Shown in pieces: positions 1 through 6,639 of a stretch of 8,761 nt of DNA; positions within the stretch are counted from its first letter, which is position 1; every line of letters starts with the position of its first letter. Location of the stretch: the NCBI GenBank assembly GCA_017543005.1, contig JAFWEA010000205.1, forward strand, positions 1 through 8,761, read 5' to 3'. The notes beneath the pieces were generated by a model. That model was not told where the DNA came from. It did no database searches and worked only from the letters and a program-made list of their open reading frames with translations. Source of the DNA: Solobacterium sp. (lineage in GTDB: Bacteria; Bacillota_I; Bacilli_A; Erysipelotrichales; Erysipelotrichaceae). The position numbers and the translations under genes were made by a program.

Positions 1-1473
1 ATAATACTTCTGCAAGGCCGCAGCCACGTCGTGCACGTTGCGGGCATCGTATTCCTCGCTGTCCTCCACGGCGGCACAGATCACGTAAAGCTGCCGGCCG
101 CTGGCCAGAAGGCCGTTGACATCGTTCAGGATGCTGCGGAAGCTGTTCTCCTTAATCAGTTCTGTAATGACCTGCTTGCGGCCCTTCGGCATGGTTTCAA
201 TCGTGCTGATGTCCATGTCGCCATACAGGGTGTTGGCCAGTGTCCGCGGAATCGGCGTAGCACTCATGAGCAGGAAATCCACCCGGGTGCCCTTTTCCCG
301 CAGAGCCCGGCGCTGCGCTACACCAAAGCGCTGCTGTTCGTCGGCAACCACCAGACCGAGGTGCGGGAAATGAACCCGTTCCTGGATCAGGCTGTGCGTA
401 CCGATCAGCAGATCGATTTCCCCCGCTTCCAGCTGCTGCAGTACAGTTGCCTGTTCCGCCGGCTTCATGCCCGAATACAGCACCGCAATCCGCATCCTTG
501 TATTGCGGAAAAGATCCCTGAAGTTTTCGTAGTGCTGCCGGGCCAGGATTTCGGTCGGCGCCAGCAGTGCGCCCTGATAGCCGCTTAATACGGTCGCGTA
601 CAGGGCCCCTGCCGCCACCACGGTCTTGCCGCAGCCGACATCCCCCTGCACCAGCCTGTACATCAGCCGGCTGGAACGCATATCTTCCAGGATTTCATGC
701 AGGGCCTTCTGCTGATCCGGGGTCATTTCAAACGGCAGTGAATCCACCCAGGCAGAGACCGCTTCATACGGGAACATCCGCGGTTCCTTGGCCCCGGTCA
801 GGTCGGCTTCACTGCGGATCTTCCGCACGGCCAGGAAAAAGCGCAGGAATTCTTCGTATTTCAATGTTCTCGCGGCTGCTTTGATATCTTCTTCGCGCTG
901 CGGGAAATGGATCTTCATCAGCGCTTCCCGCCTCGGCAGCAGCCGGTAGGCATTGATGTAGTCAGCCGGCACATGTTCTTCCAGACTGTCATACAGTGTC
1001 GTCAGCACCTTACGCACACAGTCCCGGATGGTGCGCTGCTGGATGCCGCTGCGGGTGGAATACTGCGGCTGGATCGGCTCCAGTTCCGCCATGGAGCGGG
1101 CCTGGTAGCTGATGGCCGTCACGTTGTTATTGCCCTTGTAAACGCCGCTGATCGTGATGATCTCATTCATCTTGAGCTGCTTGGCCCAGGGCCGGTTGAA
1201 AATCGTCACATGGAACAGGTTATCGTCCGCCAGCACATCAAACTTCGTCATGGTCCGGTTGCGGCCGAACCGCACCGTCCGGGCCGCACTGATCACTTCG
1301 GCCTCAAAGGTCACCTTGTCACCGGAGCGCCATTCACTCTGCGGTCTGGCATTGAGGATCTCATATCGGAACGGATAATAGGACAGCAGATCTTCCGCTG
1401 TCCTGATGCCCAGAGCCTGGAGTTGTTCAATGCGCTTCGGCGTCAATTTCAGTTTTCTGTCACTGATATCCAT
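1..1473 (-). CDS. recG: ATP-dependent DNA helicase RecG (partial, C-terminus beyond window)
   Basis: RecG is a superfamily 2 translocase that reverses stalled replication forks and migrates branched recombination intermediates. The window holds the first 491 codons without an internal stop; the family is usually about 680 residues, so the second helicase lobe (motifs V and VI) is cut off by the edge. The N-terminal helical part (about 1-45) and the OB-fold wedge domain (about 50-150) precede the first RecA lobe. Visible motifs are Walker A GDVGCGKT (277-284), APTE (305-308), GTHSLIQ (358-364), motif II DEQQ (378-381) followed by RFGV, and SATPIPRT (404-411). Motif II normally reads DEQH, so the last position is substituted. 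The ATG at 1473 fits the homologous N-terminus, and no other start codon lies in frame nearby. No SD is usable: the AGCAGGG directly abuts the ATG. The gene follows fakA, as yloV precedes recG in other Bacillota. Confidence 0.97.
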   Translation of the reverse strand, partial: MDISDRKLKLTPKRIEQLQALGIRTAEDLLSYYPFRYEILNARPQSEWRSGDKVTFEAEVISAARTVRFGRNRTMTKFDVLADDNLFHVTIFNRPWAKQLKMNEIITISGVYKGNNNVTAISYQARSMAELEPIQPQYSTRSGIQQRTIRDCVRKVLTTLYDSLEEHVPADYINAYRLLPRREALMKIHFPQREEDIKAAARTLKYEEFLRFFLAVRKIRSEADLTGAKEPRMFPYEAVSAWVDSLPFEMTPDQQKALHEILEDMRSSRLMYRLVQGDVGCGKTVVAAGALYATVLSGYQGALLAPTEILARQHYENFRDLFRNTRMRIAVLYSGMKPAEQATVLQQLEAGEIDLLIGTHSLIQERVHFPHLGLVVADEQQRFGVAQRRALREKGTRVDFLLMSATPIPRTLANTLYGDMDISTIETMPKGRKQVITELIKENSFRSILNDVNGLLASGRQLYVICAAVEDSEEYDARNVHDVAAALQKYY

Positions 1474-1480
1474 CCCTGCT

Positions 1481-1489
1481 ATTATAACA
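1481..1489 (-). promoter_or_regulatory. Extended -10 promoter for recG
   Basis: On the minus strand, TGT followed by a perfect TATAAT (hexamer 1486-1481) forms an extended -10 element. No -35 box is seen at the usual distance; that place is occupied by the fakA terminator stem. Only 7 nt separate the hexamer from the recG ATG, so the expected start point (about 1474) is at or next to the start codon. This is a sequence-based prediction; the transcription start has not been measured. Confidence 0.6.
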
Positions 1490-1511
1490 AAAAAGCCGGA
1501 TCGCTCCGGCT
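1489..1511 (-). terminator. Intrinsic terminator after fakA
   Basis: A perfect 7-bp stem (AGCCGGA / TCCGGCT, plus strand 1494-1500 and 1505-1511) encloses a 4-nt loop that reads GCGA, a GNRA type, in the transcript. On the minus strand it runs into six T residues (1494-1489). It begins 10 nt past the fakA stop codon and ends where the recG -10 element begins, so terminator and promoter are packed together in less than 50 bp. Confidence 0.8.
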
Positions 1512-1521
1512 CTCTTTGAGT

Positions 1522-3117
1522 TTACTCTACCCCGATAATGAAGCTGTATACCGGCTGACCGCCGTCCACAACATCCACATCGACATCATAGTTTTCTTCA
1601 ATGAAGGAAGTCAGTTCTTCTGTATCGGCATCGGCCGCATCGGCACCCTTGATCAGTGTGACGATCTCAGCCTCATCATCCATCATCTGCCGGATCAGCT
1701 CATGCGCTGCGTCCAGCTGGACCTGCGAAGTGCAGCAGATCTCCTTCTCGAAGATACCCATGTAGTCACCGGCATGGATCTCTCTGCCGTCCACGGAAGT
1801 ATCCTTGATGGCATAGGTGATCTGACCGGTCTTGACATGCGAGATGGCTTCCTGCATCGCGGCTTCGTTGCTTTCGGCATCAGTATCCGGATTGAAGTTG
1901 ATGCAGGCGGCCAGACCCTGCGGAATCGAACGGGTCTCAAGCACATGGATGTCCTTGCCTTCGGTCACATCAGCAGCCTGACGGGCAGCCATGATGATAT
2001 TCGAGTTGTTCGGCAGGATAAAGATATGCTTGGCCCGGACCTTGCGGATGGCCTCGACAAAGTCTTCAGTGGCCGGATTCATTGTCTGTCCGCCGGAGAT
2101 AACGATATCTGTCCGGTAATCCTCAAACAGCTTCTTCAGGCCTTCACCGGCCGCCACGGCAATGATGCCGTATTCCTTTTCTTCCACTTCCCGCTTTTCT
2201 TCCAGAATCGACGGATGCAGCTCTTCCTGCAGGTTATCGATCTGAATGCGGCTGAATTCACCATAGCGCTGGCCCTGGTTGAGCACTTCACCCGGCATCA
2301 TCGTATTCATGCGGACCTTGACCAGATCCTGATCGATGATCACAGTCGGGTTATCGCCGATCTTGCCGAGGGAGGTACGGAACTTTTCTTCCCGGAACAG
2401 CACCCGGCCCTGATCGCTGAGCTTCAGGATGAATTCGGTCCGGTAACCGAAGGCCTTGTCTTCGGTCTGGACACCGGTGCTGCCGCCTTCCTTGATCGGA
2501 CTGCCTTCCAGGAAGGCCCGGAAGCCTTCGAAGATGGTCAGAAGACCCGAGCCGCCGGAGTCAACCACCCGGGCTTCCTTCAGAATCGGCAGAAGGTCCG
2601 GGGTTCTGTCCAGGGAAGCACGTCCTTCCTTGCACAGAATATCCATATAATCCTTGAACTCGGCTTCCGGGTGCTCGTTCAGATAGGCATCCGCCCCTGC
2701 CGTGGATTCGCGCACAACCGTCAGGATCGTGCCTTCCACCGGCCGCATGACTGCCTTGTAAGCCAGTTTTGAACCATTCATCATGGCATCCGAGAACGCC
2801 TTGACCGACAGTTCCTGCTGATCGCCGACCGACTGATAGAACCCGCGGAAGATCTGGCTCAGGATAACACCGGAGTTGCCTCTTGCCCCCATGAGCAGAC
2901 CGCGTGACAGGGTCTTGGCGATGACCGGGAGCTGTTCACTGCCGGATTTGCGGATTTCCGCAATGCCGTTGGTAAAAGTCAGCGACATGTTTGTACCGGT
3001 ATCCCCATCCGGGACCGGGAACACATTCAGCGCATCCACTTCCTTCTTACGGTTATTCAGGTTATTGCATCCGCTCTCAAGCATTGCCTTCAGAACGGCA
3101 CCATTCATAGATATCAT
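1522..3117 (-). CDS. fakA: Fatty acid kinase catalytic subunit FakA (DAK2/DhaL domain, YloV family)
   Basis: FakA uses ATP to phosphorylate fatty acids presented by a FakB binding protein, giving acyl-phosphate for membrane lipid synthesis. This protein has 531 residues, close to the usual 540-560. The N-terminal DhaL kinase domain (about 1-205) shows NVFPVPDGDTGTNM (31-44), with the Mg/ATP-binding aspartates, then GARGNSGVILSQ (77-88) and DSGGSGL (186-192). The middle domain (about 222-300) carries GYRTEF (224-229) and VKVRMNT (266-272), where relatives usually have GYCTEF and VKVHxHT; the usual Cys/His/His set is missing. The C-terminal DegV-like domain (about 312-531) has SGGQTMNPAT (341-350) and LPNNSNI (368-374), which are typical. 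The start at 3117 is preceded by AGGAGGA with a 7-nt gap. The gene lies 19 nt after asp23, as in yloU-yloV of Bacillus subtilis. No fakB is in the window. Confidence 0.95.
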   Translation of the reverse strand: MISMNGAVLKAMLESGCNNLNNRKKEVDALNVFPVPDGDTGTNMSLTFTNGIAEIRKSGSEQLPVIAKTLSRGLLMGARGNSGVILSQIFRGFYQSVGDQQELSVKAFSDAMMNGSKLAYKAVMRPVEGTILTVVRESTAGADAYLNEHPEAEFKDYMDILCKEGRASLDRTPDLLPILKEARVVDSGGSGLLTIFEGFRAFLEGSPIKEGGSTGVQTEDKAFGYRTEFILKLSDQGRVLFREEKFRTSLGKIGDNPTVIIDQDLVKVRMNTMMPGEVLNQGQRYGEFSRIQIDNLQEELHPSILEEKREVEEKEYGIIAVAAGEGLKKLFEDYRTDIVISGGQTMNPATEDFVEAIRKVRAKHIFILPNNSNIIMAARQAADVTEGKDIHVLETRSIPQGLAACINFNPDTDAESNEAAMQEAISHVKTGQITYAIKDTSVDGREIHAGDYMGIFEKEICCTSQVQLDAAHELIRQMMDDEAEIVTLIKGADAADADTEELTSFIEENYDVDVDVVDGGQPVYSFIIGVE

Positions 3118-3136
3118 TTGCTTATCCTCCTGATCG

Positions 3137-3496
3137 TCAGCCGATTACCCGGACACCCTGGACAAAAACGTTGACGTCCGCGATCGGCTCCGACAGTGAT
3201 TTTTCCAGCATATACTTAACTTTCTTCTGTGCTTCCTGCACAACTTCGGAAATCTTGATGCCGAAGCTGACAATAATATACAGATCAATGACAAGGCCCG
3301 CGTCAGTTCTCTTTACAACAACCCCGCGGGTATAGTTTTCTTTCTTCAGCAGTTCTGCCCAGCCATCCTTGAGAACCTTCTTGCTGGACATGCCGACGAC
3401 ACCGTAGCATTCGGTGATGATACCGCCGACCAGTGAAGCCACGGCAGCTTCCGAAACAACGATCGAGCCATAAGTGCTCTTCTTTTCCACAGTCAT
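3137..3496 (-). CDS. yloU: Asp23/Gls24 family envelope stress protein (YloU-like)
   Basis: This small protein of the Asp23/Gls24 family has 119 residues from the chosen start. Family members are cytoplasmic or membrane-associated proteins linked to cell-envelope homeostasis, and the copy next to fakA is conserved without a defined biochemical role. Family features include the GSIVVSEAAVASLVGGI stretch near the N-terminus, a central alternating hydrophobic strand (GLVIDLYIIVSFG) and the closing VNVFVQGVRV segment. Two ATG codons compete, at 3502 and 3496. AGGAG at 3508-3504 lies 7 nt from the 3496 codon but only 1 nt from the 3502 codon, so 3496 is preferred; the longer form would add two residues. 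The gene has its own strong promoter and is followed after 19 nt by fakA, indicating a two-gene unit. The symbol rests on family plus synteny. Confidence 0.93.
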   Translation of the reverse strand: MTVEKKSTYGSIVVSEAAVASLVGGIITECYGVVGMSSKKVLKDGWAELLKKENYTRGVVVKRTDAGLVIDLYIIVSFGIKISEVVQEAQKKVKYMLEKSLSEPIADVNVFVQGVRVIG

Positions 3497-3503
3497 GGTC
3501 ATT

Positions 3504-3508
3504 CTCCT
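3504..3508 (-). promoter_or_regulatory. Ribosome binding site deciding the asp23 start
   Basis: AGGAG on the minus strand ends 7 nt before the ATG at 3496 and 1 nt before the ATG at 3502. The spacing selects the second ATG. Confidence 0.75.
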
Positions 3509-3520
3509 TTTGCGCCAATT

Positions 3521-3549
3521 ATTATATAAAAATCTGCACTGTTTATCAA
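3521..3549 (-). promoter_or_regulatory. Sigma-A promoter of the asp23-fakA unit
   Basis: TTGATA (3549-3544) and a perfect TATAAT (3526-3521) are separated by exactly 17 nt. The predicted start near 3514 gives a leader of about 18 nt containing the AGGAG ribosome binding site. The -35 box abuts the divIB stop codon (3552-3550). No terminator separates divIB from this promoter, so readthrough from the murG-murB-divIB genes is also possible. Confidence 0.85.
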
Positions 3550-4638
3550 TCAGCCTTCCGGCTGGGCCGTCTCTTCCGCCGCTTCCGGGGTTTCTTCCGG
3601 TTCCGGAATCACCAGTTTCCCGGTCGCATAATAGCCCAGGATATAGTGATCCAGGAAGTCAGGATCCTTCATATCGTTGCCGCCGGCATCAATCGGGATG
3701 AGGATCCAGTTGCCGGTTTCATCCAGGTAGTAACCGCCCTGCGGGTCCTGATAGTAATGTTTGATCGCCTTGTCGCCCCAGCGGTTCTTGATGATATTGC
3801 CCTCTTCATCCGTCCAGTAGTCATAGACAACTTCCGGTTCATCCCACGGGCAGCTCTTGGCGACGACAACCCGGGAATTCTGGGTCGCAAAGAAACAGTT
3901 GTCCCGGTTAGTCAGCTTGCTGGTCAGTTCCCGGTACTGGTTGATGCTGTCGGTCGTAAAGTAACCGGCAAAGAAGACCATGCCGTCCCGCATCCGGATT
4001 TCGATCGTTTCATCATCGTAATCCATCGGATACTGCGTCACTTCCGCCATATCTTCGATGATATCCGGATCAATCAGTTCAAAGCCCTTTGCCAGCAGAT
4101 GTGTCTGCTGTTCCTCATAGAAGCCGTTGATATACGGCACCCGGGCAATGACCGGCATCAGTTCACTGGTCAAAGGCACTTCCGCACCGTCTGCCATCAG
4201 GATAAATGCCTGATCATCGTGGTAACGGTAACCGATCGGCTGCTTTTCCGTGATTTCGATCTGGACCGCATGGTTTTTCAGGGCAACCACCCGGGCCGAG
4301 GCAATCATCGGATCTTCTTCCAGACGTCTTTTTGTCGTGCCCGGAAAAACAAGGAAATATCGGGAATCATAACTGATGCCCGATACCCGCTCCACATAGG
4401 ACTGCGGCAGATAGTTGTTGCCGGAAACACTCAGGGAACGGATCTTGCTGAAGGAAGACAGGAAATAGCTTCCGGCAATCAGAAAAACAGACAGCACCAT
4501 TGCCCAGGCAAAAAGCACAGGACGGGCTGCCCGCATCATCTCATTGCTGCGGGTAAGCTGACGCTCCTCCAGCATTGTATCAACACCGGTCGGCTGCTTT
4601 TCCAGTTCCGCGATGATTTTTTCCTGATCTAGCTCCAA
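3550..4638 (-). CDS. divIB: Cell division protein DivIB/FtsQ
   Basis: This is a bitopic divisome protein that works with FtsL and DivIC to activate septal peptidoglycan synthesis. The protein has 362 residues: a charged cytoplasmic N-terminus (1-38), one membrane segment (about 41-60), a POTRA domain (about 64-132, with SLSVSGNNYLP at its start and EITEKQPIGY at its end) and a beta domain (about 140-262). An extra tail of about 100 residues follows. It is rich in Tyr, Trp, Asp and Gly between 272 and 311, and strongly acidic at the end (346-362). The only two cysteines (248 and 263) are both extracellular and could pair. The start is TTG at 4638, overlapping the murB end by 10 nt; only a weak GAG-type SD precedes it, so translational coupling is likely. 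The first in-frame ATG (4575) would remove 21 cytoplasmic residues and has no SD. Confidence 0.9.
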   Translation of the reverse strand: MELDQEKIIAELEKQPTGVDTMLEERQLTRSNEMMRAARPVLFAWAMVLSVFLIAGSYFLSSFSKIRSLSVSGNNYLPQSYVERVSGISYDSRYFLVFPGTTKRRLEEDPMIASARVVALKNHAVQIEITEKQPIGYRYHDDQAFILMADGAEVPLTSELMPVIARVPYINGFYEEQQTHLLAKGFELIDPDIIEDMAEVTQYPMDYDDETIEIRMRDGMVFFAGYFTTDSINQYRELTSKLTNRDNCFFATQNSRVVVAKSCPWDEPEVVYDYWTDEEGNIIKNRWGDKAIKHYYQDPQGGYYLDETGNWILIPIDAGGNDMKDPDFLDHYILGYYATGKLVIPEPEETPEAAEETAQPEG

Positions 4639-5528
4639 TTGAACTTCTCAACTTCCATTTTGAGATCGATTCCGTACTGTTCCAGTATTTCATCATGGAT
4701 TTCATCGGCCAGCTGCAGGAAATCCCTGGCTTTGGCATGATCTTCATTCACGATGAAATTGACATGTTTTTCCGACACCATGGCTCCGCCGATCCGCTTG
4801 CCCCGGTACCCGATCTTTTCGATCAGCTGCCAGGCGGGAATCTCTTCGGGATTGCGGAACACACTGCCGGCACTTGGTTTGTCCAGCGGCTGGGAAGCCA
4901 TCCGCCGCTGTCTGCGGTTTTCCATCAGTTCTCTGATTTCATTGATATTGCCCGGCTTCAGATGCATGCGCACGCCGAGGATCAGCCAGTCCGGGTGACT
5001 CTGGAAGATGCTAGTCCGGTAACCGAATTCACATTCGGCATTGCTGATCCATTCACTCCGGCCGTCCCGGTAAACCAGCACGCTTTCAATTACATCCGCC
5101 ATGGATGACTTGTACGCGCCGGCATTCATATAGGTAACCCCGCCGACCGTAGCCGGTATGCCGCTGGCAAACTCCAGCCCGGAATACCCGAGTTTCATGG
5201 CATCATAGGCCAGCGTGATGATCGAACAGCCGGCCTGGGCAGTCAGGATATCCTCCCGGAAGAAACTGTCCGTAAAATAGCGGTCCAGCCGGATGACAAC
5301 CCCGGCAAATTCATCGTCGGAACAGAGCAGGTTCGAGCCCTTCCCGATGACTTTATACGGGACGTTCTCCCGCTTCAAAAGACGCAGGATACCGTCCAGT
5401 GACAGCTCATTCTGCGGATATACCGTATATCTTGCCGGTCCGCCGATCCGCAGCGTCGTCATGCGCGCCAGCGGTACATCCTTCTCGGTCTCGGCAAGTT
5501 TTTTCAGTTCTGTATAAAGACTGTCCAT
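4629..5528 (-). CDS. murB: UDP-N-acetylmuramate dehydrogenase MurB (type II)
   Basis: MurB is the FAD-dependent reductase that converts UDP-GlcNAc-enolpyruvate to UDP-MurNAc with NADPH. The 299-residue length suits the shorter type II enzymes. Numbered from the chosen ATG, the FAD-binding domain shows LRIGGPARY (26-34), GKGSNLL (62-68) and GIPATVGGV (123-131) with MNAGAY after it. YRTSIF (170-175) matches the substrate region, SAGSVFRNP (219-227) carries the catalytic Ser222, and GGAMVSEKHVNFIVN (247-261) is typical. The Glu in KMEVEKF near the C-terminus (292) fits the second catalytic acid. Two starts compete. ATG 5528 lies 12 nt from GGAGG; TTG 5537, three codons earlier, lies only 3 nt from it. 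I prefer the ATG. The start lies 1 nt after the murG stop, and the end overlaps divIB. Confidence 0.95.
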   Translation of the reverse strand: MDSLYTELKKLAETEKDVPLARMTTLRIGGPARYTVYPQNELSLDGILRLLKRENVPYKVIGKGSNLLCSDDEFAGVVIRLDRYFTDSFFREDILTAQAGCSIITLAYDAMKLGYSGLEFASGIPATVGGVTYMNAGAYKSSMADVIESVLVYRDGRSEWISNAECEFGYRTSIFQSHPDWLILGVRMHLKPGNINEIRELMENRRQRRMASQPLDKPSAGSVFRNPEEIPAWQLIEKIGYRGKRIGGAMVSEKHVNFIVNEDHAKARDFLQLADEIHDEILEQYGIDLKMEVEKFNWS

Positions 5529-5529
5529 G

Positions 5530-6597
5530 CTAGACAAGTTCCTCCATCCATTTGATCATTTCATAGGCGGCAGCCGGTTTTCCCTGCTCAGCCGCATTGA
5601 CCTTCATCGCTTCCCTGGCTTCAGGATCATTGATCAGTTCAACAATCGTTTCAGCCAGTTTCTCCGGGGTCAGATCTTTTTCTTCTATCATCCTGGCTGC
5701 GTTTTTGTCCACCAGTTTCATCGCATTGAACACCTGATGATTGTTCGGCACATACGGGCTCGGTACAAGAATTGACGGAACCCCCAGGGCGGTAATCTCA
5801 CAGATTGTCGTTGCCCCGGCCCGGGTCACGGAAAGATCGGCCAGCTTCAGCGCACTGGCCCCATCCACATACGATTCGATGCGGATGTTGTCCCGCTTTG
5901 CTGTAAACCGGTACGGATTCTCCTTGCCGGCCGCAATCAGGACCTGCAGATCATCCGGCAGCAGCGCGCAGGTGCGGTCAATGACGGCCGATACCGTCTC
6001 GGAGCCCAGTGACCCCATCATGAAGAACACCAGCGGTTTATTCCGGTCTAAGCCATACTGCCCGTAAAGATCGGCAGTCTCCTTTTCCACGGCAAGGGTC
6101 GCTTCCGGATTGCCCAGGTTGCGGAACCGTTCCGCCACAAAACTGGACTGGTTTTCATCGTAGCAGCCCACAGCCGCATCCGCATACCGGCTCAGCATCT
6201 TGTTGGCCTTGCCGGCAAAGGAATTCTGTTCGTGAATCATGGTCGGGATGTGCAGCTTGTGGGCAGCCATGATCAGCGGCACGCTGATATAGTTGCCGAA
6301 GCCGATGCAGATATCCGGCCGTTCCTGCTTCAGCAGTTTTTTACACTGTCGTTCAGCGGCCAGCAGCGAAAACAGCGACTTCAGCTTGGCGGTAACCCCG
6401 CCGTTCATCCCCGACATCTTCATGCCATGGAACGGATACCCGTGGGCCGGAATCACATCTGCCTCCATCCGGTTGGACGAGCCGAAAAAAGTGATCTGGC
6501 AATCAGGGTATTGTTTCTTCAGTATGTCAGCCAGAGCCAGCGCGGGATTGATATGCCCGCCTGTTCCTCCGGTCGCGATATAAACCTTATTAATCAT
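5530..6597 (-). CDS. murG: UDP-GlcNAc:lipid I N-acetylglucosaminyltransferase MurG
   Basis: MurG transfers GlcNAc to lipid I on the inner face of the membrane, producing lipid II. The protein has 355 residues, normal for this two-domain GT-B enzyme. The N-terminal lobe has ATGGTGGHINPALALA (8-23), GFGNYISVP (99-107; relatives usually have GGY) and HEQNSFAGKANK (122-133). The C-terminal lobe has GNP (162-164), MGSLGS (194-199; usually GGSxGA) and the UDP-GlcNAc site RAGATTICEITALGVP (259-274), ending in PNNHQ (284-288) with Glu267, His287 and Gln288. The ATG at 6597 matches family N-termini, but no SD precedes it; an extended -10 element lies just upstream. It is followed directly by murB and divIB, as in the dcw cluster of other Bacillota, but here it is preceded by a transporter instead of murD/ftsW. 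Confidence 0.96.
   Translation of the reverse strand: MINKVYIATGGTGGHINPALALADILKKQYPDCQITFFGSSNRMEADVIPAHGYPFHGMKMSGMNGGVTAKLKSLFSLLAAERQCKKLLKQERPDICIGFGNYISVPLIMAAHKLHIPTMIHEQNSFAGKANKMLSRYADAAVGCYDENQSSFVAERFRNLGNPEATLAVEKETADLYGQYGLDRNKPLVFFMMGSLGSETVSAVIDRTCALLPDDLQVLIAAGKENPYRFTAKRDNIRIESYVDGASALKLADLSVTRAGATTICEITALGVPSILVPSPYVPNNHQVFNAMKLVDKNAARMIEEKDLTPEKLAETIVELINDPEAREAMKVNAAEQGKPAAAYEMIKWMEELV
5541..5545 (-). promoter_or_regulatory. GGAGG ribosome binding site for murB inside the murG end
   Basis: GGAGG lies within the last codons of murG. It is 12 nt from the ATG at 5528 and 3 nt from the TTG at 5537. Neither distance is ideal, which leaves the murB start somewhat open. Confidence 0.55.
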
Positions 6598-6609
6598 ATT
6601 GCGGCAATT

Positions 6610-6639
6610 ATTTTATCACAGATCATGATACCCTGACCA
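6610..6639 (-). promoter_or_regulatory. Likely promoter of murG-murB-divIB
   Basis: On the minus strand, TGATAAAAT gives an extended -10 (hexamer TAAAAT, 6615-6610, five of six matches). A 4/6 -35 match, TGGTCA (6639-6634), lies at an 18-nt spacing. The predicted start near 6603-6600 leaves a leader of only about 3-6 nt before the murG ATG. The 70-bp gap after the MATE gene shows no terminator hairpin with a T tract, so readthrough from upstream may also occur. Confidence 0.5.
6622..6629. repeat. Short palindrome between the murG promoter boxes
   Basis: ATCATGAT is a perfect 8-bp palindrome lying in the spacer between the proposed -35 and -10 boxes. TATCA/TGATA arms around it (6614-6618 and 6626-6630) extend the symmetry loosely. 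The position would suit an operator, but so short a palindrome may be chance. Confidence 0.3.

Noticed and set aside
907..2772. A 621-codon open frame on the plus strand, spanning the recG-fakA junction.
   Set aside because: It lies antisense to two clearly coding genes, has no recognisable domain, and crosses their terminator and promoter. GC-rich codon use on the minus strand explains the lack of stops.
3497..3502. Upstream ATG (3502) for asp23, adding two residues.
   Set aside because: The AGGAG lies only 1 nt away, too close to act, whereas it is 7 nt from the ATG at 3496.
3433..4632. A 399-codon open frame on the plus strand opposite divIB.
   Set aside because: It is antisense to a well-supported DivIB and its translation is compositionally odd, without family motifs.
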